A program made the position numbers and the translations under genes. Below are positions 25,226-34,093 of a stretch of DNA of 64,000 bases, one piece after another. The notes under the pieces were generated by a model. The model was not told the origin of the DNA, ran no database searches, and saw only the letters and a list, made by a program, of their open reading frames with translations. Each line of letters opens with the position of its first letter. Position 1 is the stretch's first letter. The stretch lies in the NCBI RefSeq assembly GCF_013391105.1, contig NZ_CP058335.1, forward strand, positions 3,162,001 through 3,226,000. Direction: 5' to 3'. This stretch comes from Natronomonas salina (GTDB lineage Archaea; Halobacteriota; Halobacteria; Halobacteriales; Haloarculaceae).

Positions 25226-25996
25226 ATGGCTCCGTCGACGGACGACCGCGAGTGCGACGTCGCCTCGCTCGCGGACACGCTGCGCAAGCGCGCGCCGCTG
25301 CTGGCCCGGCTGGCCGACGGCCCCCGCGACCAGCGGGACCTCCGCGACGAGCTGGGGGTCTCCCGGTCGACGGTGTACAAGTCGGTCTCGGAGCTCGAGG
25401 AGGCGGGGCTCGTGGTCGAGTGCGAGGCGGGCTACGCGCTGACGGAGTTCGGCCGCCTCGCCTGGCAGCGCCACGACGCGTACCTGGCGCGGCTCCGGCG
25501 GCTCGACGAGGCCCGCCCGCTGCTGGAAGCGATCCCGGAGGACCGGCAGCTCCCGCCGTCGCTGTTCGAGCACGGCCGCATCATCGTCCCCGGACGCCAC
25601 GCCCCCGAGCGACCGCTGGTCCGCCTCGAGGAACTGGGCGCCGACGCCGACCACCTCCGCGTCGCCTCGCCGGCCGGCATGCCGCGCTACCTCGAGGTGC
25701 TCCACGAGAACGTGGCCGACGGGGCGCAGACGGTGACGATGATCGTCGAGGGCGACGCGCTCGGCCGACTGGAGTCCGGTTACGACCGCTTCGAGGCGGC
25801 CGTCGACACCGACGGCCTCGACCTCCGCACGGTCGCCGACGAACTCCCGTTCGCGGTCGCCCTCTTCGACGACGCCCTCGGGCTGTTCGCCTACGAGGAC
25901 GTCATGGTCGGCGCCGCGTTCACCGGCGACGAGGACGCCCTCCGGTGGGGCCGGCGGGTCTTCGACCGCATCCGGGACCGCTCGGAGCCGGTGTAA
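25226..25996 (+). CDS. winged-helix regulator with FilR1/DUF1724-type sensor domain
   Basis: 256 residues from the ATG at 25226; a GTG at 25217 is possible. The N-terminal winged helix (about 20-75) reads LLARLADGPRDQRDLRDELGVSRSTVYKSVSELEEAGLVVE. The C-terminal domain (about 115-245) resembles the FilR1 middle domain of methanogen regulators: RPLVRLEELGADADHLRVAS, VTMIVEGDALGRLES, PFAVALFDDALGLFAYEDVMVGAAFTGD. The gene is divergent from the phosphohexomutase and sits 32 bases before the propeller gene. Likely a transcription regulator; ligand unknown. Confidence 0.85.
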   Translation: MAPSTDDRECDVASLADTLRKRAPLLARLADGPRDQRDLRDELGVSRSTVYKSVSELEEAGLVVECEAGYALTEFGRLAWQRHDAYLARLRRLDEARPLLEAIPEDRQLPPSLFEHGRIIVPGRHAPERPLVRLEELGADADHLRVASPAGMPRYLEVLHENVADGAQTVTMIVEGDALGRLESGYDRFEAAVDTDGLDLRTVADELPFAVALFDDALGLFAYEDVMVGAAFTGDEDALRWGRRVFDRIRDRSEPV

Positions 25997-26028
25997 ACGC
26001 TTTCGGGGGTCCGCCCCGGACGGAGGGT

Positions 26029-26817
26029 ATGAGCGACGAGGACATCAGCATCGACGAGAAGCGGGTCTACGCCGACAAGGCCGAAACCACGACGGCGTTC
26101 GTCGCGACGGGCGTAGGCGTCGCGCGCGTCGAGGTCTCCGACGACATCGTCGGCGAGTTCGCCCTGGAGCACCGCGGCGCCGCGACAGACCTCGCGGCCG
26201 CCGACGGCCGCCTCGCCGTGGCCACGCCCGAGGACGTCCTGGTCAGCGACGGCGAATCCTTCGCGGAGACCGGCTTCGGTCCCGCGGACGCCGTCGGGTT
26301 CCACGACGGATTCGTCGCGGCAGGCGACGGCACGGTCGCTCGACTGTCAGATGGCGAGTGGACGACGCTCGGACAGGTCGAGGACGTCCGGTCGATCGAC
26401 GGCGACATGGTCGCGGCCGCGTCGGGCGTCCACCGACTCGACGGCACCCACGTCGGGCTCGACGGCGCCAACGACGTCTCGACGGTCGCCGACCCGCTGG
26501 CGGCGACCGACGGCGGGCTCTACTACCTCGCCAACGGCTGGATGGCGGCCGCCGACGGCGCCTTCGAGGTCGTCGCCGGACGCGCGGACGGCCGCGCGCA
26601 CGCGGCGACAGCCGAGTCGCTGTACGAACGCGCCGCGGAGGGTGAGGCGTGGACGCCCGTCGACCTCCCCGCCGGCGGACCGGTGGCCGACGTGGCCTAC
26701 GGCGACGCGACCTACGCCGTCACCCGCGACGGCACGTTCCTCGCGGACGCCGGCGACGGCTGGCGACACCGTTCGCTTGGGCTCCCGGACGTCTCGGCGG
26801 TGGCCGTCGTGTACTGA
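26029..26817 (+). CDS. beta-propeller-like protein (HVO_0234 family)
   Basis: 262 residues from the ATG at 26029 (MSDEDISIDEKRVYADKAET). Repeated short strands of the type ATDLAAADGRLAVATPEDVLV, AVGFHDGFVAAGDGTVARL and STVADPLAATDGGLYYLANGWM point to a WD-like propeller with about six blades. It is soluble, with no signal peptide. I associate it with the HVO_0234 family, which has no known function. It is co-oriented with and close to the FilR1-type regulator. Confidence 0.78.
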   Translation: MSDEDISIDEKRVYADKAETTTAFVATGVGVARVEVSDDIVGEFALEHRGAATDLAAADGRLAVATPEDVLVSDGESFAETGFGPADAVGFHDGFVAAGDGTVARLSDGEWTTLGQVEDVRSIDGDMVAAASGVHRLDGTHVGLDGANDVSTVADPLAATDGGLYYLANGWMAAADGAFEVVAGRADGRAHAATAESLYERAAEGEAWTPVDLPAGGPVADVAYGDATYAVTRDGTFLADAGDGWRHRSLGLPDVSAVAVVY

Positions 26818-26918
26818 CCGGCGGGATTCCCGATGAATCCATCTCGTTGAGTGTGGTCACCAACCGCGCAGCCGACCGAGAAGCAGTTCTCGCGGACGCT
26901 CGACCGCTTCCGGGTCGA

Positions 26919-28007
26919 CTAGCCGACGACCTCGGAGTCGCGGTCGGGCGAGTAGTGCTGTTCGACGACGGCGAAGGCGAGGGTGCTCGCCAGCCCCAGG
27001 AGGGTCCCGGCCGTCAGCGTGATCGCCAGGTAGGACAGCCCCGCCTCGGGCCGCGTGAGGAAGAACGCGCTCAGGCCGTGGAGGACGACGGCGATGGCGA
27101 GGACGTAGAACGGCGCGTTGAGGTAGCGCCACCGGAAGCTCCCGGCGAGGTACTCGTCGGTGATGCGGCCGAGCGCGGCGACGATGCCGGCGGCGGCGAC
27201 CCACTGGACGGCGCCGTAGACGAACGCCGTGGTGGCCGTCAGCGCCTCCGGGTCGGCCAGCAGGTCGTCGACGGTCTCCATCCCGGCGGCGACCCCGACG
27301 GCCGACAGCGCCGCGGCGACGACCCAGGTGATGAGTTGGACGCGGCCGCCGAAGAGCCCGACGCGGAGCCGCTCGATCGTGTCGTCGATGGCGTCCTCCA
27401 ACCCGAGCCCCCGGAAGAGGACGTAGAGGCCGAGCAGCGCCGAGATGACGCCGAAGGTCGACCCCGGCAACCCCACGTAGTCGGCGACGATGGCGACCGG
27501 GTAGATGAGCAGCAGGATGCCCAGCGGGATGAGGATGGTCCCCCGGGTCTCGGGGTCGTCGAGCACCTGCTTGAACGTGTAGTACATCGACTCGAGGTCC
27601 TGGGCCTGCCGGACGACGACGCGCCGGACGCCGTCGATGGGCACCCGCGAGCGGATGACGGGCAGGACGGACTCGTCCTGGGCGCCGTCGGTGACGACGA
27701 GCGCGCGGACGTCCTCGCCGGTCGACAGCGACGCGAGGACGGTGTCGACCTCGTCGCCGACCTTCCGGTTGGCGGAGACATCGGCCTTCGCGGTGCCGGT
27801 GACGACCGCCACCTCGACGGACTCGTCGTCGATGCGGTCGTGGAGGTGGACGCCCTCGAAGCAGACGTTGACGTCGGAGTCCTCGGGGTCGGCGGTCGCG
27901 AGGGCGACGGCGGCGTCCTCGACGGCGTCGCGGCCGACGACCGGCGTCTCGAAGCCGGTCTTCCGGCCGAGGTCGTCGTCGAGGTCGACACACAGGATGA
28001 GCAGCAT
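26919..28007 (-). CDS. DUF373 family membrane protein
   Basis: 362 residues from the ATG at 28007. It starts MLLILCVDLDDDLGRKTGFETPVVGR, the conserved DUF373 opening. A soluble domain of about 145 residues contains VVTGTAKADVSANRKVGDEVD. About seven membrane helices follow (about residues 152-350), beginning after RGTILIPLGILLLIYP. The family is archaeal and universal enough to look housekeeping, but its role is unknown. Confidence 0.92.
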   Translation of the reverse strand: MLLILCVDLDDDLGRKTGFETPVVGRDAVEDAAVALATADPEDSDVNVCFEGVHLHDRIDDESVEVAVVTGTAKADVSANRKVGDEVDTVLASLSTGEDVRALVVTDGAQDESVLPVIRSRVPIDGVRRVVVRQAQDLESMYYTFKQVLDDPETRGTILIPLGILLLIYPVAIVADYVGLPGSTFGVISALLGLYVLFRGLGLEDAIDDTIERLRVGLFGGRVQLITWVVAAALSAVGVAAGMETVDDLLADPEALTATTAFVYGAVQWVAAAGIVAALGRITDEYLAGSFRWRYLNAPFYVLAIAVVLHGLSAFFLTRPEAGLSYLAITLTAGTLLGLASTLAFAVVEQHYSPDRDSEVVG

Positions 28008-28082
28008 CGCTGGTCGTGAGACACTATCGCGCGGTGGGTTAAGTCCCTTCTCCCTGCGTGCCGGATCGAGTCGCGCGCTACG

Positions 28083-28739
28083 CTATCCGTGGTCGATACC
28101 ACCGAGCAGCGCCTCGACGGTGTCCCGCTCCTCGCCGAAGGCCCGGGGGTGGGCCGCGAGCCCGACCACGAAGTCCCCGCCGAGTTCGACGGCTTCGCTG
28201 ACGTAGAGGTAGATGTCGACGCTCACGCCCAGCTCGACGAGCGTCGCCGCCGCGGTGAAGCGCGTGACGGTGGCCGTCTCACCGGCGACGGTCGACTCGA
28301 AGCTGGTGTCCTCGCGGACGTCGTTCACGTTCTCGTAGTGCTCCTGGAGCATGCCCGCGATCTCGCGGGTCGACATCTCCGCCACCGGGTTGAACGACTT
28401 CCCGAGGATGTCGACCTGCGGGGTCGACAGCGTCGCGAAGATCGCCGCCTGGACCCGCTGGCCCAGCAGCGAGAGGTCGACGGCCTTGTCGTACTCGGCC
28501 ACGGAGTTCGTCACCTCAACGCTCCGGCTGAAGCCGAACCGGCTGAACTCCCGGGTGACGGTCAGGTCCTCCGTGCGGTAGTGGCTGTAGCCAGTCTCGC
28601 TCTGGACGCTCGCGGCCAGGGAGACCTCGGCGGCGTCGAAGGCCGCCCCCTCGGCGGTCAGTTGGCCGGAACAGCCGGCCAGCCCCGTCGCCAGTCCGGC
28701 GCCCGCGCCCGCCAGCAGTTGTCGTCGAGTCGGTTGCAT
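28083..28739 (-). CDS. DUF6517 family lipoprotein
   Basis: 218 residues from the ATG at 28739. The N-terminus MQPTRRQLLAGAGAGLATGL followed by AGC is a twin-arginine signal with a lipobox Cys near residue 23, so the protein is probably exported by Tat and anchored through a lipid. The rest is a beta-rich domain with TEDLTVTREFSRFGFSRSVEVTN and GETATVTRFTAAATLVELGVSVDIYLYVS. The family is haloarchaeal and uncharacterised. It is divergent from the radical SAM gene. Confidence 0.85.
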   Translation of the reverse strand: MQPTRRQLLAGAGAGLATGLAGCSGQLTAEGAAFDAAEVSLAASVQSETGYSHYRTEDLTVTREFSRFGFSRSVEVTNSVAEYDKAVDLSLLGQRVQAAIFATLSTPQVDILGKSFNPVAEMSTREIAGMLQEHYENVNDVREDTSFESTVAGETATVTRFTAAATLVELGVSVDIYLYVSEAVELGGDFVVGLAAHPRAFGEERDTVEALLGGIDHG

Positions 28740-28893
28740 GTTACCTGCAGATGTGATAGCGGTTCTTGAGTCCGTCGGCACAGGTGTGAACACGGCACAA
28801 GAGGGGGAGCACGGCCCGCTCCGAGGGAGCGAGGAGAGAACCGGAGGCACAACGCACGACTTTTCCCGTTCGACCGAGTACGGATAGTAACGA

Positions 28894-29934
28894 ATGATCT
28901 CGAAGGGCTGCGAACAGTGCGCCGTGGGGGGCAAGATGGTGCTCTTCGTCTACGGCTACTGCGACCAGCGAGACTGCTTCTACTGTCCGCTCGGCGAGAA
29001 CCGCAAGAACGTCGAGCAGGTCTACGCCAACGAGCGGCCCGTCGAGTCGGACGAGGACGTCATCCAGGAGGCCAAACGGATGGACGCGCTGGGCTCCTCC
29101 ATCACGGGCGGGGAGCCCCAGGAGGTCCTCGAGCGCACCTGCCACTACCTCGAACTGCTCAAGGACGAGTTCGGCGAGGACCACCACACGCACCTCTACA
29201 CCGGCATCACGGGCGGCCGCGAGAACATGCGCCGGCTCTCGGAGGCCGGTCTCGACGAGATCCGGTTCCACCCGCCCCTGGAGCTGTGGGGCGACCTGCA
29301 CGGCACCGAGTGGGAGGAGATCCTCTATATCGCCCGCGAGGAGGGACTGACGCCGGCGTTCGAGATCCCCGGCGTCCGCGCGGAGACCGAGTTCCTGGAG
29401 TTCCTCGACGAGGGCGCCGCCGACTTCTGCAACATCAACGAGTTCGAGATGTCCGACGGCAACTACCGCAGGATGCAGGAGGAGGGCTTCGAACTCGAGG
29501 AGGGCCACATGTCCGCCGTCGAGGGGTCGAAGGACGACGCCATCCTCGAGGAGATGGCCTCCCACGAGAAGGTGTACTTCTGTACGAGCGTCTTCAAGGA
29601 CGCAGCCCAGCACCGCTCGCGGCTGAAGCGGATGGCCCGGAACGTCCGCCGGGAGTTCGACGAGATCACCGACGACGGCACCATCGTCTACGGGAAGACC
29701 TGGGTGACCGAGCAGCGCCTGCAGCAGCTCGGCGTCCCGGAGGAGTTCTACGCCGTCAAGTCCGACCACGTCGAGCTGGCGTGGTGGCTGCTCGAGGAGA
29801 TGGTCGACGACGGCGACGTCGACGACGGCGAGATCGTCGAGCAGTACCCCACCTACGACGGTACCGTCGTCGAGCGGACGCCGCTGTCGGCGGACCGGAC
29901 GGCCGCCGGCGACCGGTCGGCAGCAGGGGACTGA
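28894..29934 (+). CDS. radical SAM enzyme, unknown substrate
   Basis: 346 residues from the ATG at 28894. The cluster motif is CDQRDCFYC (Cys23, Cys28, Cys31), a CxxxxCxxC spacing rather than the commoner CxxxCxxC. Two more cysteines, CEQC, precede it. Following motifs are SITGGEP (GGE, SAM binding) and HLYTGITGG. The protein generates a 5'-deoxyadenosyl radical, but no partner identifies the substrate. The C-terminus beyond about residue 320 is an Asp/Ala-rich tail. TATA-like sequence lies close to the start, in the 150-base gap shared with the DUF6517 gene. Confidence 0.88.
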   Translation: MISKGCEQCAVGGKMVLFVYGYCDQRDCFYCPLGENRKNVEQVYANERPVESDEDVIQEAKRMDALGSSITGGEPQEVLERTCHYLELLKDEFGEDHHTHLYTGITGGRENMRRLSEAGLDEIRFHPPLELWGDLHGTEWEEILYIAREEGLTPAFEIPGVRAETEFLEFLDEGAADFCNINEFEMSDGNYRRMQEEGFELEEGHMSAVEGSKDDAILEEMASHEKVYFCTSVFKDAAQHRSRLKRMARNVRREFDEITDDGTIVYGKTWVTEQRLQQLGVPEEFYAVKSDHVELAWWLLEEMVDDGDVDDGEIVEQYPTYDGTVVERTPLSADRTAAGDRSAAGD

Positions 29935-29975
29935 CGGCCACGAACGTTGATTCGGGTCCGGTCCGTCCACCGGGT

Positions 29976-30368
29976 ATGGGCTACCACCTCGTCGACCCCG
30001 ACGAACTCGACCAGTGGGACGACCGGCCGGCCGACGTCCGGTCGCTGAGCGCCGCCGCGGGCTACGACTACCAGGACTCGAAGCTCGGCCTGCGCGTCTA
30101 CGACCTGGCGCCCGGCGAGCAGGCACCGCTGACCTACCACTACCACGACGAGCAGGTCGAGGCGTTCTACGTCCTCGACGGGACGCTCCACGTCGAGACG
30201 CCGGAGGAGGAGCTGGCCGTCGAGACCGACCAGGCCCTCGTCGTCGACCCCGGCAGTCCCCAGCGAGCGTTCAATCCCCCCGGCGCCGACGCCCACGTCC
30301 GAGTCCTCGCCGTCGGGGCCCCGTCGGCCGACGACGCCCACCCCTTCGACCCCGACGACGGCGACTGA
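29976..30368 (+). CDS. cupin domain protein
   Basis: 130 residues from the ATG at 29976. It is a single cupin barrel: motif 1 PLTYHYHDEQVEAFYVLDGTLHVE carries the HxH...E metal ligands, and motif 2 LVVDPGSPQRAFNPPGADAHVRVLAVG lacks the usual final His but keeps PGxxH-like spacing. Cupins bind a metal and small ligands; many are isomerases, dioxygenases or sensors. It follows the radical SAM gene by 41 bases and may belong to the same transcript. Confidence 0.87.
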   Translation: MGYHLVDPDELDQWDDRPADVRSLSAAAGYDYQDSKLGLRVYDLAPGEQAPLTYHYHDEQVEAFYVLDGTLHVETPEEELAVETDQALVVDPGSPQRAFNPPGADAHVRVLAVGAPSADDAHPFDPDDGD

Positions 30369-30437
30369 GCAGGTGACACGACGGTTCCGGGGGACTCCTC
30401 CAGTAGAACTTTGTCACGAGTCGGAGTAGCGTCGCCC

Positions 30438-30704
30438 ATGAGTGACAGCGGCCCGCCGCTCCTCGGCTTCCTCGGGCTCGGCGAGGACAACCGGGTGCCG
30501 GCCCGCGTCGACCTCGAGGAGGACCTGGAACTCGAGGCGGTCGTCGACCGCCTGGAACTCGGCGCCGGCCTCCTGTTCGTCCAGTTGCTCCTCCTCGGCC
30601 TGTTCACGGACCTCGCGGCGACGGCGCAGGTCGGGATCGCCGGGCTGGTCGTCGTCCTCCTGGACGTCCTCGACCGGAAACTAGTGGGCCACGACGCCGA
30701 CTGA
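30438..30704 (+). CDS. small membrane protein, unknown function
   Basis: 88 residues from the ATG at 30438 (MSDSGPPLLGFLGLGEDNRV). One long hydrophobic segment, LELGAGLLFVQLLLLGLFTDLAATAQVGIAGLVVVLLDVL (about residues 38-78), gives two close helices. An acidic stretch precedes it. No family recognised. It converges with the membrane protein at 30714. Confidence 0.6.
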   Translation: MSDSGPPLLGFLGLGEDNRVPARVDLEEDLELEAVVDRLELGAGLLFVQLLLLGLFTDLAATAQVGIAGLVVVLLDVLDRKLVGHDAD

Positions 30705-30713
30705 GCCGCGTCC

Positions 30714-31367
30714 TCACCGCGACTCGGCGCCGAGGGCGAGGAACGCGCCGATGGCGACGAGGACGCTCCCGGCGGCGAGGGCCTCCGTCGGTCGCCCGGT
30801 CGCGGTGAGGTAGCCGAAGGCGGCCAGCCCGCCGCCGAGACAGCAGACGAGCGCGACGGTCCTGGTCCGGCGCTCGATGCGCCCGCCGCGGTGGCGGCGG
30901 TAGTCGACCGCCGAGAGCCCGACGAGAGCGGCCGTCAGCGCGCCGACGAGGAGGTCCGAGGTCGCGCCGTAGGTCAGGGCGGCGCCGGCCGCGAGCAGCC
31001 CGACGGCGAGCGTCCCGTCGGGCGACAGCGGGTTGACGGGGTCGCCGTAGCGGGCGTGGAACAGCGCCGGCGGGAGGAAGACGACGGCGGCGACGAGCGC
31101 GCCGAAGAGCGCCTGGTCGGCGACGAGCCCGTACAGCGCGACCAGGCCGCCGCCGAGGAAGCCCGCCGCGAGCACGGGGTCGGGACGGAAGACCGACTCG
31201 GGGGTCTCCGAGCGGACGACGCCGAAGGCGACGAACGGGTAGAGGAGGACGACGCTGCCGAGCACCGTCGCGAGGTGGTTCGTCGAGACGAGGAAGCCGA
31301 ACAGCGCGAAGGCGAACGCGAGGACGAGGCCGACGAGCGGGGCGGCTTCCGGCACCGGGCGGCTCAT
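30714..31367 (-). CDS. polytopic membrane protein, unknown function
   Basis: 217 residues from the ATG at 31367. Seven or eight hydrophobic helices cover most of the chain. The only soluble breaks are VVRSETPESVFRPDPVL, HARYGDPVNPLSPDG and YRRHRGGRIERRTRT. No transporter signature is visible. It is conserved-looking, but I cannot assign it to a family. Confidence 0.7.
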   Translation of the reverse strand: MSRPVPEAAPLVGLVLAFAFALFGFLVSTNHLATVLGSVVLLYPFVAFGVVRSETPESVFRPDPVLAAGFLGGGLVALYGLVADQALFGALVAAVVFLPPALFHARYGDPVNPLSPDGTLAVGLLAAGAALTYGATSDLLVGALTAALVGLSAVDYRRHRGGRIERRTRTVALVCCLGGGLAAFGYLTATGRPTEALAAGSVLVAIGAFLALGAESR

Positions 31368-31471
31368 CGCCTCGGGGTTGGACCGGGGCCGTCAAAGCGC
31401 TGGCGCTCCCCCGCCAGCGCGGCCGTCTGCGACCCACAAGCGTTTAATCGGCTCCCGAACTACCCGTCTGT

Positions 31472-31954
31472 ATGCCGGACTGCCCACTCGCGGACGAGTG
31501 CCCCAGTTTCTCCGAGCGGATCGAGGGGATGGGGTGTCAACACTACGGCGACCGCGGCGGCGCCGAGTGGTGCAATCACTACAGCCAGCCCATCAAGGAC
31601 CTGAAACAGCAGCCCGTCCAGATCGGCGAGGAGGTCGTCGTCGACGTCGAGGACATCCACGAGTCCGGGGCCGGCGTCGGCCGCACCGAGGACGGCTTCA
31701 TCGTGATGGTCGACGGCGTGCTGCCGGAGGCCCGCGCGAAGGTCCGCATCACCGAGGTCCGTTCGAACCACGCCCGCGCCGACGAGGTCGAGCGCCTCCC
31801 GATGGACGAGGATGAGGAGGAGGAGGACGACGACGCGGACGAAGCCGAGGCGGGCGACGAGGACGAGAGCGAGGAATCGGACAAGAAGAGCCAGCGCGAG
31901 CGTGCACTGGACCGCGAGCGGCTGGGCAGCCGCGAGAACTTCTGGGGCAACTGA
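31472..31954 (+). CDS. TRAM domain protein with N-terminal cysteine motif
   Basis: 160 residues from the ATG at 31472. The N-terminus has MPDCPLADECPSF and GMGCQHYGDRGGAEWCNHY, four cysteines plus His that could bind zinc. A TRAM RNA-binding domain (about 50-105) follows: VQIGEEVVVDVEDIHESGAGVGRTEDGFIVMVDGVLPEARAKVRITEV. The C-terminus is a highly acidic disordered tail. TRAM proteins in archaea act on RNA, and some behave as cold-shock-like RNA chaperones. The next gene, tfx-like, starts 10 bases later. Confidence 0.9.
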   Translation: MPDCPLADECPSFSERIEGMGCQHYGDRGGAEWCNHYSQPIKDLKQQPVQIGEEVVVDVEDIHESGAGVGRTEDGFIVMVDGVLPEARAKVRITEVRSNHARADEVERLPMDEDEEEEDDDADEAEAGDEDESEESDKKSQRERALDRERLGSRENFWGN

Positions 31955-31964
31955 CTCCGCCGCG

Positions 31965-32420
31965 ATGAGTCTCCCCGACGTCGACGAACTGCTCGAGCGA
32001 GCGGGCTTCGATGCCGACGAGAGCGTCCTGACGCGCCGGCAAGCGGAGGTGCTCGCGCTGCGCGAACGCGACGTCGCGCAGGCCGACATCGCCGAGTCGC
32101 TGGGCACCTCGCGGGCGAACGTCTCCAGCATCGAGTCCAGCGCCCGCGGGAACGTGGCGAAGGCCCGCGAGACCGTCGCCTTCGCCGAGGCGCTGACGGC
32201 GCCGGTCCAGCTGACCGTCGAGGCCGGCACCGACCTCTACGACGTGCCGAACATGGTCTACTCCGCCTGCGACGAGGCGGGCCTGAAGGTCAACCGGACG
32301 GCCCCGGAGCTGATGAAGCTCGTCGGCGACGCCGCCGGCGACGCCGTCCACGGGCGGGAGGTCCGCCGGGAGATCACCGTCACCGTCACGAGCGACGGGA
32401 CGGTCCGCGTGCGGGAGTGA
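31965..32420 (+). CDS. Tfx family DNA-binding protein
   Basis: 151 residues from the ATG at 31965. The helix-turn-helix reads LTRRQAEVLALRERDVAQADIAESLGTSRANVSSIESSARGNVAKARETV, the standard Tfx opening. A C-terminal domain contains APVQLTVEAGTDLYDVPNMVYSACDEAGLKVNRTAPELMKLV. Tfx was first seen as a regulator of a molybdenum formylmethanofuran dehydrogenase operon in a methanogen. Haloarchaea lack that operon, so the role here must differ. It is coupled to the TRAM gene upstream. Confidence 0.9.
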   Translation: MSLPDVDELLERAGFDADESVLTRRQAEVLALRERDVAQADIAESLGTSRANVSSIESSARGNVAKARETVAFAEALTAPVQLTVEAGTDLYDVPNMVYSACDEAGLKVNRTAPELMKLVGDAAGDAVHGREVRREITVTVTSDGTVRVRE

Positions 32421-32468
32421 GTCTTCGGCGGAGAAGCACCTCGAAGAGACCGTACGCCGGTTCCGTGC

Positions 32469-32918
32469 TCAGTCGGTACGGACGACGGACAGCCGGAAGT
32501 TCTCGAACTCGCGGATCACGTCGACGAACTCCCCGGGGTCGACCGGCTTCTTGAGGACCGCGTCCTCGTCGGCGTCGTGGTCGAGGTCGCGGGACTCGAT
32601 GAGGTCCTCGTCGAGCCCGGTCAGGACGATGACGGGGACGTCCTCCAGTTCCGGGTGGTGCTTGATGTCGTGGAGGACGTCCTCGCCGTCCACGCGGGGG
32701 AGGTTCAGGTCCAGCAGGACGACGTCCGGCCGGGGCGCGTCCTCGTAGTCGCCCTCCCGGTTGATGAAGTCCAGCGCGTCCTTTCCGTCGGTGATGGTGT
32801 GGATGTTGTTGTTGATGTGTCCGTCGTGGAACGCCTCCTCGATGAGACGGACGTCCCCGGGATTGTCCTCGACCAGCAGTATCTGGGCCTCCCGGGGCGG
32901 GGCGGGGCAGCTATCCAT
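32469..32918 (-). CDS. stand-alone response regulator receiver protein (copy 2)
   Basis: 149 residues from the ATG at 32918 (MDSCPAPPREAQILLVEDNP). It is a single receiver domain with the same VEDNPGDVRLIEEAF opening as the copy at 4071-4529, the acceptor Asp in VVLLDLNLP, Thr in VIVLTGLD and Lys in VLKKP. It lacks an output domain. Rcp1-like, and probably phosphorylated by a PAS kinase coded elsewhere; the nearest kinase genes in the window are at 36947 and 59080. Confidence 0.92.
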   Translation of the reverse strand: MDSCPAPPREAQILLVEDNPGDVRLIEEAFHDGHINNNIHTITDGKDALDFINREGDYEDAPRPDVVLLDLNLPRVDGEDVLHDIKHHPELEDVPVIVLTGLDEDLIESRDLDHDADEDAVLKKPVDPGEFVDVIREFENFRLSVVRTD

Positions 32919-33130
32919 ACGCCAACCTGCTGGTGACGCGTCATAAGTCACTCGGCCAACGGCCGTCGTACTACAGTAAAAGCGCACGCAGACGGACGCT
33001 TTCGCAGGTATCTGGGTAGCTACCGGTCGATAGCAGAAAATCGATAGGACGCTCGTCTACACGGGATCGAGTGCTCGCCTCGTCTCCGCCATCTCCAGCG
33101 AACGGCGGGGACGGCGGAACCCCGCTCTGA

Positions 33131-33391
33131 TCACCGTTCGATCGGCCCTGCTCGGACCGGGTCGTCGGTCCGTTCGACCTCGATTATCGGCGTCTCGTCG
33201 GGGAGTTCGAGGACGATCAGCGTGTAGACCTCGTCGAGCGGATCGTCCGGTTCGCCCGGGCCGGCGTCGGCCTTGATCCGCTCGAGACCGCGGGAGACCT
33301 CCTCCTCCCACTGACCCTCGTAGTCGACCTCGAGCGATTCCGATATCCGTCCTGTCCGACCGTGCGGATCCGTGAAGCGGAGTTCTACCAT
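33131..33391 (-). CDS. small haloarchaeal protein, unknown function
   Basis: 86 residues from the ATG at 33391 (MVELRFTDPHGRTGRISESL). A short strand-rich start is followed by an acidic helical part (QWEEEVSRGLERIKADAG) and a strand, VYTLIVLELPDETPIIEVERTDD. No cysteines, signal or membrane segment. The start is clear because upstream codons are atypical. Confidence 0.6.
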   Translation of the reverse strand: MVELRFTDPHGRTGRISESLEVDYEGQWEEEVSRGLERIKADAGPGEPDDPLDEVYTLIVLELPDETPIIEVERTDDPVRAGPIER

Positions 33392-33616
33392 GGTTTGGGC
33401 TGAGGGGCGCGGCTCTCGGTGGACGCAACGGACCGGAGGCGGGGACGACGGACACGTCGTTCGAGGCGACCGAACACACGTCGCGCCCTCATGCAAGTCA
33501 ATTCACACTTCCAACGGAAAAAACCCGGGCCCGATTACAGGGCAGACGGGACGAAAACTCGATTCGTTGCTATATTCGCACATTATCTTGATGTGTTTAT
33601 GGATGTCTAACTGGAA

Positions 33617-34093
33617 TCACCCGTCGTCCGCCACCTCCTTCCCGAAGTGGTCGAACGGCTGGAGCGCCTCCTCCTCCAGGACCTCCGAGCGGACGATCTC
33701 CAGGCCGCACTCCTGGAGGGTCTGGGCGATCTGGGAGACGTCGTCGGTGCTGGTGCCGACGGCCTCGACGTGGAGGTTCTGGTCGCCGGCCAGGAGTTTC
33801 CGGACGGAGACGATGCCGTGCTGGTCGAGGATCTCGCGGACGAACTCGTCGGTGGGCTGCTTCGACGCCGTGCAGGTGAAGAGGATCCGGAGTTCGAAGC
33901 CCGCCTTCTCGTAGTCGATCACGGGGACGTAGCCCTTGATGACGCCGCGGTCCACCAGGTCGTCGATGCGGTTCCGGACGGTGCTCGGGGAGACGTCGAC
34001 CTCCTGTGCGATATCGGTCGTCGTCGTCTCGCGGGCGTTCTGCTGGAGCATGTACAGGACGCCTCGGTCCGTCGCGTCCAAACTGTCGCTCAT
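33617..34093 (-). CDS. Lrp/AsnC family transcriptional regulator
   Basis: 158 residues from the ATG at 34093. The winged helix, LDATDRGVLYMLQQNARETTTTDIAQEVDVSPSTVRNRIDDLVDRGVIKGY (about 4-55), is textbook Lrp. An RAM-like ligand domain (about 65-140) follows, with LRILFTCTASKQPTDEFVREILDQHGIVSVRKLLAGDQNLHVEAVG. The tail beyond 140 is acidic. Haloarchaeal Lrp proteins sense amino acids or act as global regulators. No target gene is adjacent. Confidence 0.92.
   Translation of the reverse strand: MSDSLDATDRGVLYMLQQNARETTTTDIAQEVDVSPSTVRNRIDDLVDRGVIKGYVPVIDYEKAGFELRILFTCTASKQPTDEFVREILDQHGIVSVRKLLAGDQNLHVEAVGTSTDDVSQIAQTLQECGLEIVRSEVLEEEALQPFDHFGKEVADDG

Noticed and set aside
23338-26029. A long plus-strand open frame continuous with the propeller gene
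   Set aside because: The part before 26029 runs opposite the phosphohexomutase gene and has no recognisable protein; only the last 262 residues are real.
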